From Mesorhizobium loti (GTDB lineage Bacteria > Pseudomonadota > Alphaproteobacteria > Rhizobiales > Rhizobiaceae), in contig CP050295.1 of assembly GCA_014189435.1 (NCBI GenBank), positions 434,001-498,000 on the forward strand: DNA of 64,000 nt, in the 5' to 3' direction. This document shows, one piece after another, positions 9,015 through 18,852 of the stretch. Within the stretch, counting starts at the first letter, position 1. Every line of letters begins with the position of its first letter. The notes under the pieces are model-generated. The model saw only the letters and a program-made list of their open reading frames with translations, was not told the origin of the DNA and did not search any database. The position numbers and the translations under genes were made by a program.

Positions 9015-9977
9015 CTATCCTTTGTCGTTCACTGCCCGAGGAAGGTATTTCTCTTCTGCCGCTGAGAGCTCGCCGTAGTTCATCAATTCGAACAGCTCGT
9101 CGAGCGTCGCTACCTCATCTTCGATACCGGTAATGCTCTCTTCCTGGATGATACGGTCGCACACCTGACGCATCGCCGAGATCGCCGCGCGCATGTTGTG
9201 GTTGGCCCAGATGACCGTGGAAATACCGACCGCCCGATAATCGGCGACGGGCGTGCGGTGGTATTTTGTCGGTACGATCACGACGGGCAGTCGGTTCTGC
9301 CAGGCTCGCGCGAAGGCGAAGATCTCCTCCGCGTCGGACTTGCGGGAGTGGATCAGGATCGCATCGGCGCCGGCGTCCGCATAGGCGTGCGCTCGTGCAA
9401 GCGCCTCCTGCTGACCGTATCCGGCGATCAGCGCCTCGATTCGAGCGACGAGAACGAACTCCGGATCCGGAACCTGGTCCTTGACGGCCTTAAGGCGACC
9501 GCAGAACTCGCCGATCTCCGCCAGCGGATGGCGGTCGCCGACGAAGGAGTTCATCTTCGGGAACGCGGTGTCTTCGAGGCAAACGCCGCTCGCACCGTGC
9601 TGCCGCAGCTTGCGAGCGACCAGACGGGCATTGTTGAAATTGCCGAATCCGTTCTCTCCATCGACGAGGATTGGAATTTCCGCTGCGTCCGCCATCCGTT
9701 CCACGACCTCGACAACCTGGGTCCAAGAGGCCTCGTTCGCATCGCGGTAGCCGAGGCTGGAGGAGATCGAGAGGCCGGACGCCCAAAGCCCCTTGAAACC
9801 GGCCCGCTGCGCGATCGCCGCGGAGAGCGCGTCATGGGCTTCCATAAGGAATGACGGTCGGTCACGGATGCAAATGAGGTCACGAAGCGTAGATATACCT
9901 TCGCTTGCATTGCCGCCTGGATTCCGCAGGTGACGCCCTTTTTCCGATAGTTTACGCAACCGAAGCAGATCTGACAT
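9015..9977 (-). CDS. Phosphoenolpyruvate mutase-like enzyme (PepM), first step of phosphonate synthesis
   Basis: A 320-aa member of the PEP mutase/isocitrate lyase superfamily, which rearranges PEP to phosphonopyruvate. Family features are 'LWASGLSISSSLGYRDANEASWTQV' (split here: LWASGLS near 64-70, DANEASWTQV near 79-88), 'VDGENGFGN' at 105-113, 'EDTAFPKMNS' at 135-144 and 'VVIVPTKYH' further on. The catalytic-loop Lys, Asn and Ser (141, 143, 144) are present, but two canonical positions differ: DGDTG is DGENG, and EDK is EDT. ATG 9977 follows GGGAGGAAAGCACC, a better ribosome site than for ATG 10001. Upstream lie a NifA-type site and a sigma-54-like promoter. Mutase activity is likely but not certain. 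Confidence 0.85.
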   Translation of the reverse strand: MSDLLRLRKLSEKGRHLRNPGGNASEGISTLRDLICIRDRPSFLMEAHDALSAAIAQRAGFKGLWASGLSISSSLGYRDANEASWTQVVEVVERMADAAEIPILVDGENGFGNFNNARLVARKLRQHGASGVCLEDTAFPKMNSFVGDRHPLAEIGEFCGRLKAVKDQVPDPEFVLVARIEALIAGYGQQEALARAHAYADAGADAILIHSRKSDAEEIFAFARAWQNRLPVVIVPTKYHRTPVADYRAVGISTVIWANHNMRAAISAMRQVCDRIIQEESITGIEDEVATLDELFELMNYGELSAAEEKYLPRAVNDKG

Positions 9978-10057
9978 GGTGCTTTCCTCCCTTCGTTCCA
10001 TAATCGCGATATCAATGAAATCAGTCAGCAGCGCCTGCCGCCTTTCTAGGAGGAAGT

Positions 10058-10073
10058 CTCAAAAGTCGTGCCA
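10058..10073 (-). promoter_or_regulatory. Candidate sigma-54 (-24/-12) promoter for the pepM operon
   Basis: The minus strand reads TGGCACGACTTTTGAG. The -24 block is a perfect TGGCACG and the TTG of the -12 block is at the right spacing; the final C of TTGC is an A. It lies about 80 nt upstream of the PepM start, with a NifA-type site about 100 bp further upstream. Confidence 0.5.
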
Positions 10074-10162
10074 ACTGCGCAGGAAAAGCCTCAAAAAGGC
10101 GCTCTCGATATTTATCAATGACTTGAATGATGATGGGAGCAGGAGCCAAGCCGAACAGCCCG

Positions 10163-10178
10163 TGTCGCTCACTCGACA
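10163..10178. promoter_or_regulatory. Candidate NifA upstream activator site (TGT-N10-ACA), pepM side
   Basis: The sequence TGTCGCTCACTCGACA fits TGT-N10-ACA, with the inner bases also palindromic (TGTCG...CGACA). It lies about 98 bp upstream of the -24 element at 10058-10073, in the usual range for NifA sites. Confidence 0.5.
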
Positions 10179-10449
10179 AACCCGGCAGTAGTGTCGGCCC
10201 ACCGTCTTCCCTGGAATGGCGGACAGAATTCCTCCGCGAGAAGCGGAGTTCACGCGTCATTCGACTGCTATCCGCGCTGTCCGATGTACGACGATGTCGT
10301 GGCGTCTTCTAAAATCGCTGTGAACAGTCAGGTTGTAGAGACTGCATCCGCATCGGCTGTTTTCTGCGCCGGCGACGTTCTGATATACCCGCATCGGAAT
10401 CGCTTCTGCTCGGAAGGAGTCTGGCGTTGCGCGACCGCATGCATAACCA

Positions 10450-10815
10450 ATCAGTGATCCTGCTGTGCGTACGCTGAAACCTGGCCTACCATCTGAGCCT
10501 GCGCGATCTTGAGGAGATGATGGCCGAGCGGGGCATTGCGGCACGACCATCCACCGCTGGACCGTTCGTTTCTCGCCCTTGTTGCTGGAGCGTTTCAACC
10601 GGCGCAAGCGGGCCGTCACCGGCAGGTGGCACGTCGGCGACACCTACATAAAGGTCCGGGCCAGTGGATATATCTCTATCGCGCTAACGACAGTGTCGGC
10701 GACACGGTCGAATTCTATTTCAGCGAACGGCGTGACTTGCCGGCGGCCGAGCGCTTCTTCAGAAAATCGCTGCACCGTCATGGCCAGCCCGCTCGGGTCG
10801 TTATCGACGGGAAGC
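10450..10815 (+). pseudogene. IS6-family transposase, N-terminal remnant with frameshifts
   Basis: Read across frames, the plus strand gives the start of an IS6/IS26-type transposase: 'YHLSLRDLEEMMAERGI', 'RRKRAVTGRWHVGDTYIKV', then 'IYLYRANDSVGDTVEFYFS' and 'DLPAAERFFRKSL', ending at 'ARVVIDG'. At least two frame changes separate these pieces and the C-terminal half is missing here. A C-terminal IS6 piece occurs 3.5 kb away at 14352. The remnant lies between the two divergent phosphonate-type operons. Confidence 0.75.
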
Positions 10816-10859
10816 GATCGCCTTCCGGTTGGTCTGGCTTAGATGACGGCATCCGACTA

Positions 10860-10875
10860 TGTCGGACATGCGACA
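10860..10875. promoter_or_regulatory. Candidate NifA upstream activator site (TGT-N10-ACA), plus-strand copy
   Basis: The sequence TGTCGGACATGCGACA fits TGT-N10-ACA and again has the extended TGTCG...CGACA palindrome. It is centred about 55 bp upstream of the -24 element at 10921-10936, which puts it near -80 relative to the expected start. Confidence 0.5.
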
Positions 10876-10920
10876 CAGCCGCGTTCGAGCTATCGTATTG
10901 TTCCGAAAAGATTTCTCCTT

Positions 10921-10936
10921 TGGCACGGCATATGCT
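10921..10936 (+). promoter_or_regulatory. Candidate sigma-54 (-24/-12) promoter, plus-strand copy
   Basis: The sequence TGGCACGGCATATGCT has a perfect TGGCACG, and the GC of the -12 block is at correct spacing (TTGC appears as ATGC). It is 168 nt upstream of the intact aminotransferase copy 2 at 11104. Confidence 0.5.
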
Positions 10937-10962
10937 TGGTCATCCGCAGATGAGAGCGGTAA

Positions 10963-11103
10963 CTTCTCCTTGTCCACTCCAAACAGAAGACGCCGGACGA
11001 AGTCGAGAGCTTCGTGCGCGCCTGGAGCGGAAATGTGCCGATCGTGATCGTGCCCACGGCCTATCCGGAGATGAACGAGGAACGCGATTGCCAGGAGGCG
11101 CAA
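10963..11103 (+). pseudogene. PEP mutase C-terminal remnant (copy 2)
   Basis: This stretch, in frame with the following aminotransferase, reads 'LLLVHSKQKTPDEVESF' then 'VRAWSGNVPIVIVPTAY'. It matches the 'ILIHSRKSDAEEIFAF...VVIVPTKY' part of the intact PepM at 9015-9977. The N-terminal two thirds and the last part are missing, so no mutase activity is expected from this copy. It shows that the plus-strand cluster once had the same pepM-aminotransferase-pntC order. Confidence 0.8.
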
Positions 11104-12324
11104 ATGCTCGCGCACAGGACAGCTTTATTCAAAGGGTCGGGAACCGCAGCGGCCCGCGCTGCGGCGAAAGAAGCAGCCGATGCGGGCATTGAAATCGTCG
11201 ATCTAACTGCCGGCGAAATCTGGTCCGACCTCGCGCCAACGATCCGTGACGGGGCAATCGACGCCATCAGCAAGGGCGCAAACCGGTATACCGACACAGT
11301 TGGCATTGTGGAATTACGTGAGGCGTTGGCCAAAAAGGTTGCAGTTGAGACCGGCCTGGCGTGGTCTGCCAACGAGATCGCGGTCACGACCGGTGCCAAA
11401 CAGGCTCTCTTCAACGCCGCCATGGTGCTGTTCAATCCGGGCGACGAGGTCATCATCCCGGCGCCCTACTGGACGACATTTCCCGCCCAAGTGCGGATCG
11501 CTGGCGGTACTCCTGTTCATGTCGATACTCGGTCCAATGGCTACGCGCTGCGCATCGAGGACATTGAATCAGCGCTCACCGCGCACAGCCGTGCGATTGT
11601 AATCAACACGCCAAATAATCCTACCGGCACCGTTTACAACGCCAATATTCTGCGCGGGATCGGGGAGCTTGCGATAGAACATGACCTCTGGATCATTTTC
11701 GATGAATGCTACGCAGATTTCGTCCATGCCGACGTGCACCATCATCCGATCGTCTCGGTGCTTCCGGAAGTGCGATCCCGGACGCTGATCGTCAACGCTT
11801 TCAGCAAGTCGCTTGCTCTGACGGGTTGGAGGATCGGTTACCTTGCGGGTCCGGAATACGTTATCAGTGCCGTGAAAGCGCTCCAGTCGCATACGACATC
11901 GAACCCGAACGTGATCGCCCAGCACGCCGCGCTTTTCCATCTCCAAAACACCGACGGCAGCTATGAACACCAGCTTCGGTCACAGCTCACCTCTTCCCGA
12001 CAGGTGGGGCTGAGAGCACTTTCGGATCTTTCGAGGATTCCAGCGCCGACGGCCATGGGTGGATTCTATTTCTATCTCGACATCAAAAGCCTTCTGGCTC
12101 CGGAACCTTGGAACCTGGTGATTGGCGACGGCGACGCGGACAAGCTGGTTCGGGAACTGATCGCTAAGGCCGGAGTCGCGGCGGTGTCCGGCACGGCGTT
12201 CGGCGACCCGTTCGGTCTTCGCCTCTCTTACGGCGTTCCGCCGGACAAGCTCGAGATGGGCCTTAGCCGGCTCGTCAAATTCCTCAACGCCTGGGACTAC
12301 GGGGAGACGCGTCAGCGTCAATAG
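11104..12324 (+). CDS. Class I aminotransferase of the phosphonate cluster (copy 2)
   Basis: A 406-aa paralogue of the enzyme at 7749-8975, alignable from the first residue and clearly similar throughout. The PLP residues are kept: 'NTPNNPTG' near 168-175, Asp200, Tyr203 and Lys235 in 'NAFSKSLALTGW'. ATG 11104 lies 7 nt after a perfect AGGAGG. The frame also runs upstream into the PepM remnant, but that is not part of this protein. It is intact although its neighbours (pepM, pntC) are broken, so it may be kept under selection. I infer transamination of phosphonopyruvate. Confidence 0.85.
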   Translation: MLAHRTALFKGSGTAAARAAAKEAADAGIEIVDLTAGEIWSDLAPTIRDGAIDAISKGANRYTDTVGIVELREALAKKVAVETGLAWSANEIAVTTGAKQALFNAAMVLFNPGDEVIIPAPYWTTFPAQVRIAGGTPVHVDTRSNGYALRIEDIESALTAHSRAIVINTPNNPTGTVYNANILRGIGELAIEHDLWIIFDECYADFVHADVHHHPIVSVLPEVRSRTLIVNAFSKSLALTGWRIGYLAGPEYVISAVKALQSHTTSNPNVIAQHAALFHLQNTDGSYEHQLRSQLTSSRQVGLRALSDLSRIPAPTAMGGFYFYLDIKSLLAPEPWNLVIGDGDADKLVRELIAKAGVAAVSGTAFGDPFGLRLSYGVPPDKLEMGLSRLVKFLNAWDYGETRQRQ

Positions 12325-12339
12325 GAAGAAGGGAAATGC

Positions 12340-13170
12340 TATGACAACGAATTCTCCGACGAGAGCTTCATGGCTGCAGGCTTCGGCTCTCGCCTTCGAC
12401 CGCTCACCGACCTTGGCCGAAACGCTTGGTCGAGGTAAATGGAACACCTATCCTTCACAACGCTCTGCACAACCTTGAGACCGTTGGCGTCGAGGATGTT
12501 ACCATCGTCGTCGGCTATCGTAGGGACGCGATCCAGTATTCGTGCGGCAGTCGGTTCGGGAACATCGACATCAACTATGTCGAGTCTCCGGTCTTCGACA
12601 AGACCCGCAGCGCATACTCGCTTTAGCTGCTCGCCACGCCTTGTCGTCATGCGATACCTATCTGCTCGAAGGCGATGTGTTCTTTGAGCTCGACGCCCTT
12701 CGCAACCTGACGCTGTGCGTGCGGGGAATGTCGCCGCGGATGCTCCATTTGAACGATCGATGGAAGGTTCTGGGGTCGTTCTTAATGACAATGGCTACAT
12801 TGCCGTGGTCCGGATGAAGCAGACTGCGGCAGATCTCAACGACGCGTCGCAACCGCTCTTCAAGATGATGAATCTCATCCGTTTCTCCGGCGAAGACCTG
12901 CGACAGACCATCGTTCCGTATCTCGACGGTCTCATCGGCTGCGGAGGCGTGGCCTCCTATACCGAAGAGCTGCTGTCGCAGCTTATCGAGCGCAAGGGCC
13001 TCCAGATCGCCGCCGCCAGACGCGATGAAGTCAGGTGGTATGAGATCGACACCAAGGCCGACCTGCGCATCGCAGAGGCGATGTTCATCACCGCCCGCGA
13101 AATTTGCTCGCCGTTCGAGCCTGGAGACCGATTATGCTTCGCTACCTCGTCGACCCTGCCAATGCGATAA
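12340..13170 (+). pseudogene. Frameshifted PntC-like nucleotidyltransferase (copy 2)
   Basis: The whole gene is recognisable but spread over several frames: 'AAGFGSRLRPLTDL' near 12372, then 'VEVNGTPILHNALHNL' from about 12429, a stop after 'RSAYSL' at 12626, 'YLLEGDVFFELDAL' near 12659, and the C-terminal third ('MEGSGVVLNDNGYIAVV' to 'VRWYEIDTKADL') up to a stop at 13170. At least three frame changes, with both losses and gains of single bases, separate it from the intact copy at 6854-7744. It is therefore decayed rather than misread once. Its end overlaps the CDP-alcohol phosphatidyltransferase start. Confidence 0.85.
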
Positions 13171-13742
13171 CCACAGTCGGTTTGCTGTGCTCATCGGTCT
13201 CCTTATACCTCGCGCTCGATGGCCATATTGAGATAGCGGTCGCGGTCGCTTTGTGGGCCGTTCTTGCGGATCATTTGGATGGGGTGGTGGCCGGACGCAC
13301 ATTGAATCGCCATCCGGATGTGGCGAAAATGGGTAAGAGTCTCGACGGGTTCGGCGATATAATTTATGGCGCGATCCTTCCTGCCGTGCTGATCCTGCAG
13401 TTGAACGAGGTCTCGCTGCTCTCTCTATTTATCGCGTCTGCACTTATTCTGGCTGGTGCGATCCGGTTAAGCTACTTCGCAAACTTCGGAAAATCCGAGG
13501 ACGGCTGCTTTGCAGGGGTACCGCTGTCTTATGACATTCCCTTGCTGGCGGCGCTGGTCCTAGTCCAGCCTTTCATGGCCCTGGAAATATTCGTTGCCGT
13601 CATGAATGTCGTTTTCGTCCTTCTTAGCATTGCCCACGTTGCTTCAATTCGTGTGCCTTCACCCAACCGGGCGATGTATCTGGCGATCACGGTCTTCGCG
13701 ATCTGCGCTTCGGCGATCCTGCTTCAGCGGGGAGTATCGTAA
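13134..13742 (+). CDS. CDP-alcohol phosphatidyltransferase family membrane protein
   Basis: A 202-aa integral membrane enzyme that joins an alcohol or lipid to a CMP-activated headgroup partner. The active-site motif is 'DHLDGVVAGR' followed by 'GKSLDGFGD', close to D-x2-DG-x2-AR-x8-G-x3-D-x3-D. The Arg is displaced by one residue and the spacer is about 3 residues longer than the consensus; the four Asp are present. Five or six hydrophobic helices follow. ATG 13134 has GGAG about 8 nt upstream; an upstream ATG at 13104 lies inside the broken pntC. With PntC it could transfer aminoethylphosphonate from its CMP ester to diacylglycerol, making a phosphonolipid. Ordinary phospholipid synthesis is the alternative. 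The minus-strand cluster has no such gene. Confidence 0.85.
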   Translation: MLRYLVDPANAITTVGLLCSSVSLYLALDGHIEIAVAVALWAVLADHLDGVVAGRTLNRHPDVAKMGKSLDGFGDIIYGAILPAVLILQLNEVSLLSLFIASALILAGAIRLSYFANFGKSEDGCFAGVPLSYDIPLLAALVLVQPFMALEIFVAVMNVVFVLLSIAHVASIRVPSPNRAMYLAITVFAICASAILLQRGVS

Positions 13743-13789
13743 TGCGGTCGCACCCTCACCATCGGGCTATGCATCGACCTTCGGCTTCC

Positions 13790-14062
13790 ACGCCGACCAC
13801 ACGGCAGGGAACATCTACCGTTCTCTTGGAGTAGAGCCACTCATCAACTGTGCGGGCGTGCGTACGATTACGGGGCAAGCAATCCAGCTTCAGCGGTAAT
13901 CTCGCGGCGAATGCCGCTGTGGTGGCATTCGTCGACCTTGATGCATTATCCGAGGCTATCGGAAAAAGGCTTGACCGGCGCGGAATGGGGGCTGGTCACA
14001 GCTGGGACCGCGGCGAGCACTCGCCAGCGGCCTGTATCGCGGGGAACAACCCAGAGAGACTG
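13790..14062 (+). pseudogene. SelA-like PLP enzyme, N-terminal remnant
   Basis: Frame-shifted pieces match the start of SelA-like/class V PLP enzymes (D-glucosaminate-6-phosphate ammonia-lyase type): 'IYRSLGVEPLINCAGVRTI', then 'VVAFVDLDALSEAIGKRL', 'TGAEWGLVTAGTAAST' and 'CIAGNNPERL'. The rest is replaced by IS remnants. It directly follows the phosphatidyltransferase, so a PLP enzyme was probably the next gene of the plus-strand operon before decay. Confidence 0.55.
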
Positions 14063-14076
14063 GTAATTTCGCTGGG

Positions 14077-14340
14077 TCAGGCGGCGCGTAGGAGTGGCGG
14101 TTTGGGGTTGAACAGGGGAGGCACGTTCGGTTCTGGCTGTCGGAACGGTGCCCGCAATCGACCGCGAAGCTCACCGTTCAGATCTGCCGTCCGGACCTGC
14201 ATGAGCATGTGAGCGCCGTGAAGCGACCAGCGCATCTGCTGTTTCCTGACCATCCGCTTGCCGACGAGTGAATTCACTGCCGATTCGGCGAGGCTGCTGG
14301 CGACCCGAAGCCGGGCTCGGTAGCGCTCTCCGTAATGGGG
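14077..14340 (-). pseudogene. Transposase C-terminal remnant (ISKra4-like)
   Basis: The minus strand reads 'RVASSLAESAVNSLVGKRM' and 'RKQQMRWSLHGAHMLMQVRT', a C-terminal pattern I associate with ISKra4-type transposases. The frame ends at a stop near 14077 and the N-terminal part is absent. The family assignment is from memory of the motif only. Confidence 0.4.
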
Positions 14341-14351
14341 CGGCAAGGCGG

Positions 14352-14540
14352 CAGGTGATGCCGGAAGTCGAGCACTGGTCGCACAAAGGATTGAACAACC
14401 CCGCTGAGAATTCCCATGTGCCGTTGCGAAAACGGGAGCGAACGATGCAGGGCTTCCGATCAGCGGAAACCCTTCAGCGCTTCGTCTCGATCTTCTCCGC
14501 CCTGCGCTACCTCTTCGTTCCACCTAGCTCAAGACATTGC
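14352..14540 (+). pseudogene. IS6-family transposase, C-terminal remnant
   Basis: The plus strand reads 'VMPEVEHWSHKGLNNPAEN' then 'SHVPLRKRERTMQGFRSAE' and 'TLQRFVSIFSALRYLF', the conserved C-terminal end of IS6-type transposases. It could be the other half of the remnant at 10450-10815, or of another copy. Confidence 0.7.
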
Positions 14541-14781
14541 GCGTTTCCGATCCATCTTCACCGTCTACGCAATGGCGGAGTGGAAGGCCGTGACTGCGCT
14601 CTGGTGACAGCAGCGCACACCGCTTCAGCGCGTTCATCGCAGACAACGTGACAGCGTCAGCCGGTGTCCGGCTACTCACCTCGATTATCGCCGATTTAAA
14701 TCAAATCCGTCTGTGGATATTGACGATTGCGCGACCCTCACCTCGTAGACGGCTAATGCGGGCGGCTACTGAGAGGGTCAT

Positions 14782-14973
14782 ATGACAAGCGATTTTTCCG
14801 CCGCCCGAGTGCATTTAGATCGAGCGTATCACTACCTTCGTGGCGATGATCCGATGAGCCGAAGGGGGCGCGAAGCCTTGGACCTGTTAATTGAGGCGGT
14901 TGCCGCCGAAGAGTTCAAGCAGCCACGCCAAAACGCGAAGGTGCTAACGTTTCCGATTGGGCGCCGCCTCTGA
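14782..14973 (+). CDS. Small conserved-looking hypothetical protein (63 aa)
   Basis: I do not recognise the family. The 63-residue product is acidic in the first half, predicted helical ('ARVHLDRAYHYLRGDD', 'REALDLLIEAVAAEEF'), and ends in a basic tail. The start ATG has GAGAGGG 5 nt upstream. Codon use is like real genes, unlike the remnants on either side. It stands alone between IS debris. Confidence 0.55.
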   Translation: MTSDFSAARVHLDRAYHYLRGDDPMSRRGREALDLLIEAVAAEEFKQPRQNAKVLTFPIGRRL

Positions 14974-15274
14974 GGCGAGCTCCATGGCCTCCACTCTGAA
15001 CCATGGTGAGCAAATTCTCCCAGAACGCAAAGAAGCCCGCCCCGGCATGAGCCGAGACGGGCAATAGAAATGGGAGTCCCAAGCGCGCGTCCACGAAACA
15101 GCGCCGGCAGGTGAAATTCAGCAGAATGTCCATCCTGGCGCAACGTCATGTTCCCCGAACTGAGAAATTGACCGATGCCGTAAAAAAACTCGATTGCGAT
15201 CCCTGTCTGCCTGTCTGGAGGAGGAACGGCGGTCGGTTGAATGGCGCGTGTATCTTGGCTCATTGACGAGAATT

Positions 15275-15835
15275 CTACGGATTGGCCTCCATCGTGTTTG
15301 TGCCGGCACCGTTGGCGTGGTCAGCCGCACCAGGCGTCGCAGGCGTGATGGCGGCCACAAGGAACTCGTCACAAGCTCCGCTCAGGCCGCGTAATCTCCT
15401 GCGTTCGAAGCGGAGCGCGGTCTTCAGGTGTACGAAGAGCATCTCGACTTTTTGCGTTCGTTGCGCGACCGTCCGAACATGGGCGTATCCGCTTTGACGG
15501 GCGTCTCGCGTGCCTCCTCGTGGACGCAGCGCAGCACATCGCGCACCGGCGTCTTTGGATAGCAGCGGCGCTTGAGTTTACACCTCTGGCAGCCTCGTTT
15601 GCTGGCCCGGGATCCGGTTTCCAACGCTGACACTGCGTGTGCGCGGGACCGCGAAGTTGCGACGATACTGCCTTGTCGGCGGGAAAGATGAACTTGTTCT
15701 GGACCGCATCGAAGATGAAGTCCGCGCGGCTGAAGGTTACGTCATCACGCTGGCTCTTGTCCCACACCGGAATGTGCGGCGCGATGTTCTGACCGACGAG
15801 CCATCCGAGGAACTTGCCGGTGCCCTATCCGCGCG
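15275..15835 (-). pseudogene. IS1182-family transposase, C-terminal remnant
   Basis: Frame-shifted pieces on the minus strand match IS1182-type transposases: 'FLGWLVGQNIAPHIPVWDKS', 'SRADFIFDAVQNKF', then 'SKRGCQRCKLKRRCYPKTP', 'VRDVLRCVHEEARE' and 'RNERKK'. Several frame changes and a missing N-terminal half make it non-functional. Together with the remnants upstream, it fills the stretch between the small gene at 14782 and groESL; no intact gene is evident in 14974-16084. Confidence 0.7.
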
Positions 15836-16084
15836 CTCTTCGCCAAAAAAGCACACTGGGCGAACTGCCGTTCTGGCCCTTCCCCGCCGGCCACACCAGG
15901 CAGGCGCCGCAGGCGGAGATGTTTGAGCCGGTGGGGACGAGCGACTGGCAACAAAGATGCGGAAGAGCTTTCTCCTCACGTAAAGGGGGCGGCACTTCCG
16001 CGCCGATTCCGAAATCTTTTGCTCTTCGCCCGTCCCCTCTTCCGTCTTGACTAGTGCCAGCCGACGGCCTATCTCACCGCCATG

Positions 16085-16111
16085 TTAGCACTCGCCTCTG
16101 GTGAGTGCTAA
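16085..16111 (+). promoter_or_regulatory. CIRCE element (HrcA operator) upstream of groESL
   Basis: A perfect inverted repeat TTAGCACTC-N9-GAGTGCTAA lies 54 nt before the groES start. This is the canonical binding site for the heat-shock repressor HrcA. Confidence 0.95.
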
Positions 16112-16165
16112 CAACTCTCCGGCGACGGAGAACCGTTCAACATCCGAACCAGGGACATCCAAAAA

Positions 16166-16462
16166 ATGGCAAAGTCGAATTTCCGGCCGCTTCATGACCG
16201 CGTGGTCGTTCGTCGCGTCGAGTCCGAAGCGAAGACCGCCGGCGGGATCATCATCCCGGACACGGCAAAGGAAAAGCCGCAGGAAGGCGAGATCATCGCC
16301 GTCGGCTCCGGCGCCCGCGACGAAGCCGGCAAGCTCGTCCCGCTGGACGTCAAGGCCGGCGACCGCATCCTGTTCGGCAAGTGGTCGGGCACCGAAGTCA
16401 AGCTCAACGGCGAAGACCTTCTGGTCATGAAGGAAGCCGACATCATGGGCATCATCGGCTGA
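16166..16462 (+). CDS. groES: Co-chaperonin GroES (Cpn10)
   Basis: A 98-aa GroES, full length, which forms the heptameric lid of the GroEL chaperonin in the cytoplasm. The N-terminal '[16 protein letters not shown]', the mobile loop with '[18 protein letters not shown]' (residues about 24-41) and the C-terminal '[17 protein letters not shown]' are all present. It is the first gene of groESL behind a CIRCE element and is followed by groEL after 65 nt. Rhizobia often carry several groESL copies, and the CIRCE site suggests this one is heat-controlled. Confidence 0.97.
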   Translation: MAKSNFRPLHDRVVVRRVESEAKTAGGIIIPDTAKEKPQEGEIIAVGSGARDEAGKLVPLDVKAGDRILFGKWSGTEVKLNGEDLLVMKEADIMGIIG

Positions 16463-16524
16463 CACGCCGCCGCCTTTCATCCGCACCATCCAATCTGAAT
16501 TTCGGGCGAAATGCCCAGGAGTAA

Positions 16525-18183
<1,659 letters not shown>

Positions 18184-18213
18184 TCCACGCTTCCATCTGC
18201 TTTCAGAATACGG

Positions 18214-18244
18214 AAAGGGCGGCAGCAGTGCCGCCCTTTTTCTT
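18214..18244 (+). terminator. Rho-independent terminator after groEL
   Basis: AAAGGGCGGCA, a GCAG loop and TGCCGCCCTTT form an 11-bp stem followed by a T-rich run. It starts 31 nt after the groEL stop. Confidence 0.92.
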
Positions 18245-18346
18245 TGGGCGAACCTTTTTGCCCACAGGGGGGCGGCGTCTTCTAGAATGCGGAGGGGCAG
18301 GCCCGATCACGGGCATCATACGGCGGCACTTTCATGGCGGACACCA

Positions 18347-18484
18347 ATGACTGAATTCATTCTGTTCGCCATAGGCGGCTTTCTTGCCCAAGCGGTGGAC
18401 GGCGCGCTCGGCATGGCCTACGGCGCGGTCTTGTCGACGGTGCTGCTTTCGTTCGGCGTTCCGCCACCACGCTATCACGCCTGA
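18347..18484 (+). pseudogene. TauE/SafE-family permease, N-terminal remnant
   Basis: The first 40 or so codons read 'MTEFILFAIGGFLAQAVDG' then 'ALGMAYGAVLSTVLLSFGVP', the first membrane helices of a TSUP (sulfite exporter TauE/SafE) protein. The frame then fails and the remaining helices are absent. Confidence 0.6.
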
Positions 18485-18852
18485 TCTGCGAGCATGGCGA
18501 TCAGCCACAATTACTAGCCCATGCTCGACGAGACGGGATCACTTCTCCCCGATATCTCGTGCTCAATGCGCTCGGGGCGGCGGACGGCATGTCGGTCGGC
18601 ATCATCGCGTGCATGCTGGCGCTGGAATCGAGCGCGGTGATACCTCTGGTCGGATGGAACAGGCTGGCCTGGTCATCCGCCAGCTCGGTTCCGCGACGAA
18701 CGCCAGGTGCAGTTCACCTTTCCGTCGCCGGCCGGGCGCTGCTTGCCCAGTGCAACTCGGCTTGGCGACACGCTGATCGAGCTCTCGCGAATGAGCCTTG
18801 CTGAGATCAAAGCCTCACCCGGCAGATCCTGGTGTTGCGCGACGCGTGCCGG
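18485..18852. other. Intergenic stretch without a recognisable gene
   Basis: Pieces of open frame are present on the plus strand, but none has a recognisable family pattern or a good start. It is probably further debris of the broken TauE gene and something else. Confidence 0.4.

Noticed and set aside
14705..14730. Nod-box-like sequence upstream of the small gene at 14782 (ATCCGTCTGTGGAT).
   Set aside because: The ATC-to-GAT spacing is 8 rather than 9 and the downstream half of the nod box is missing; the full-length box at 57024-57070 shows what a real one looks like here.
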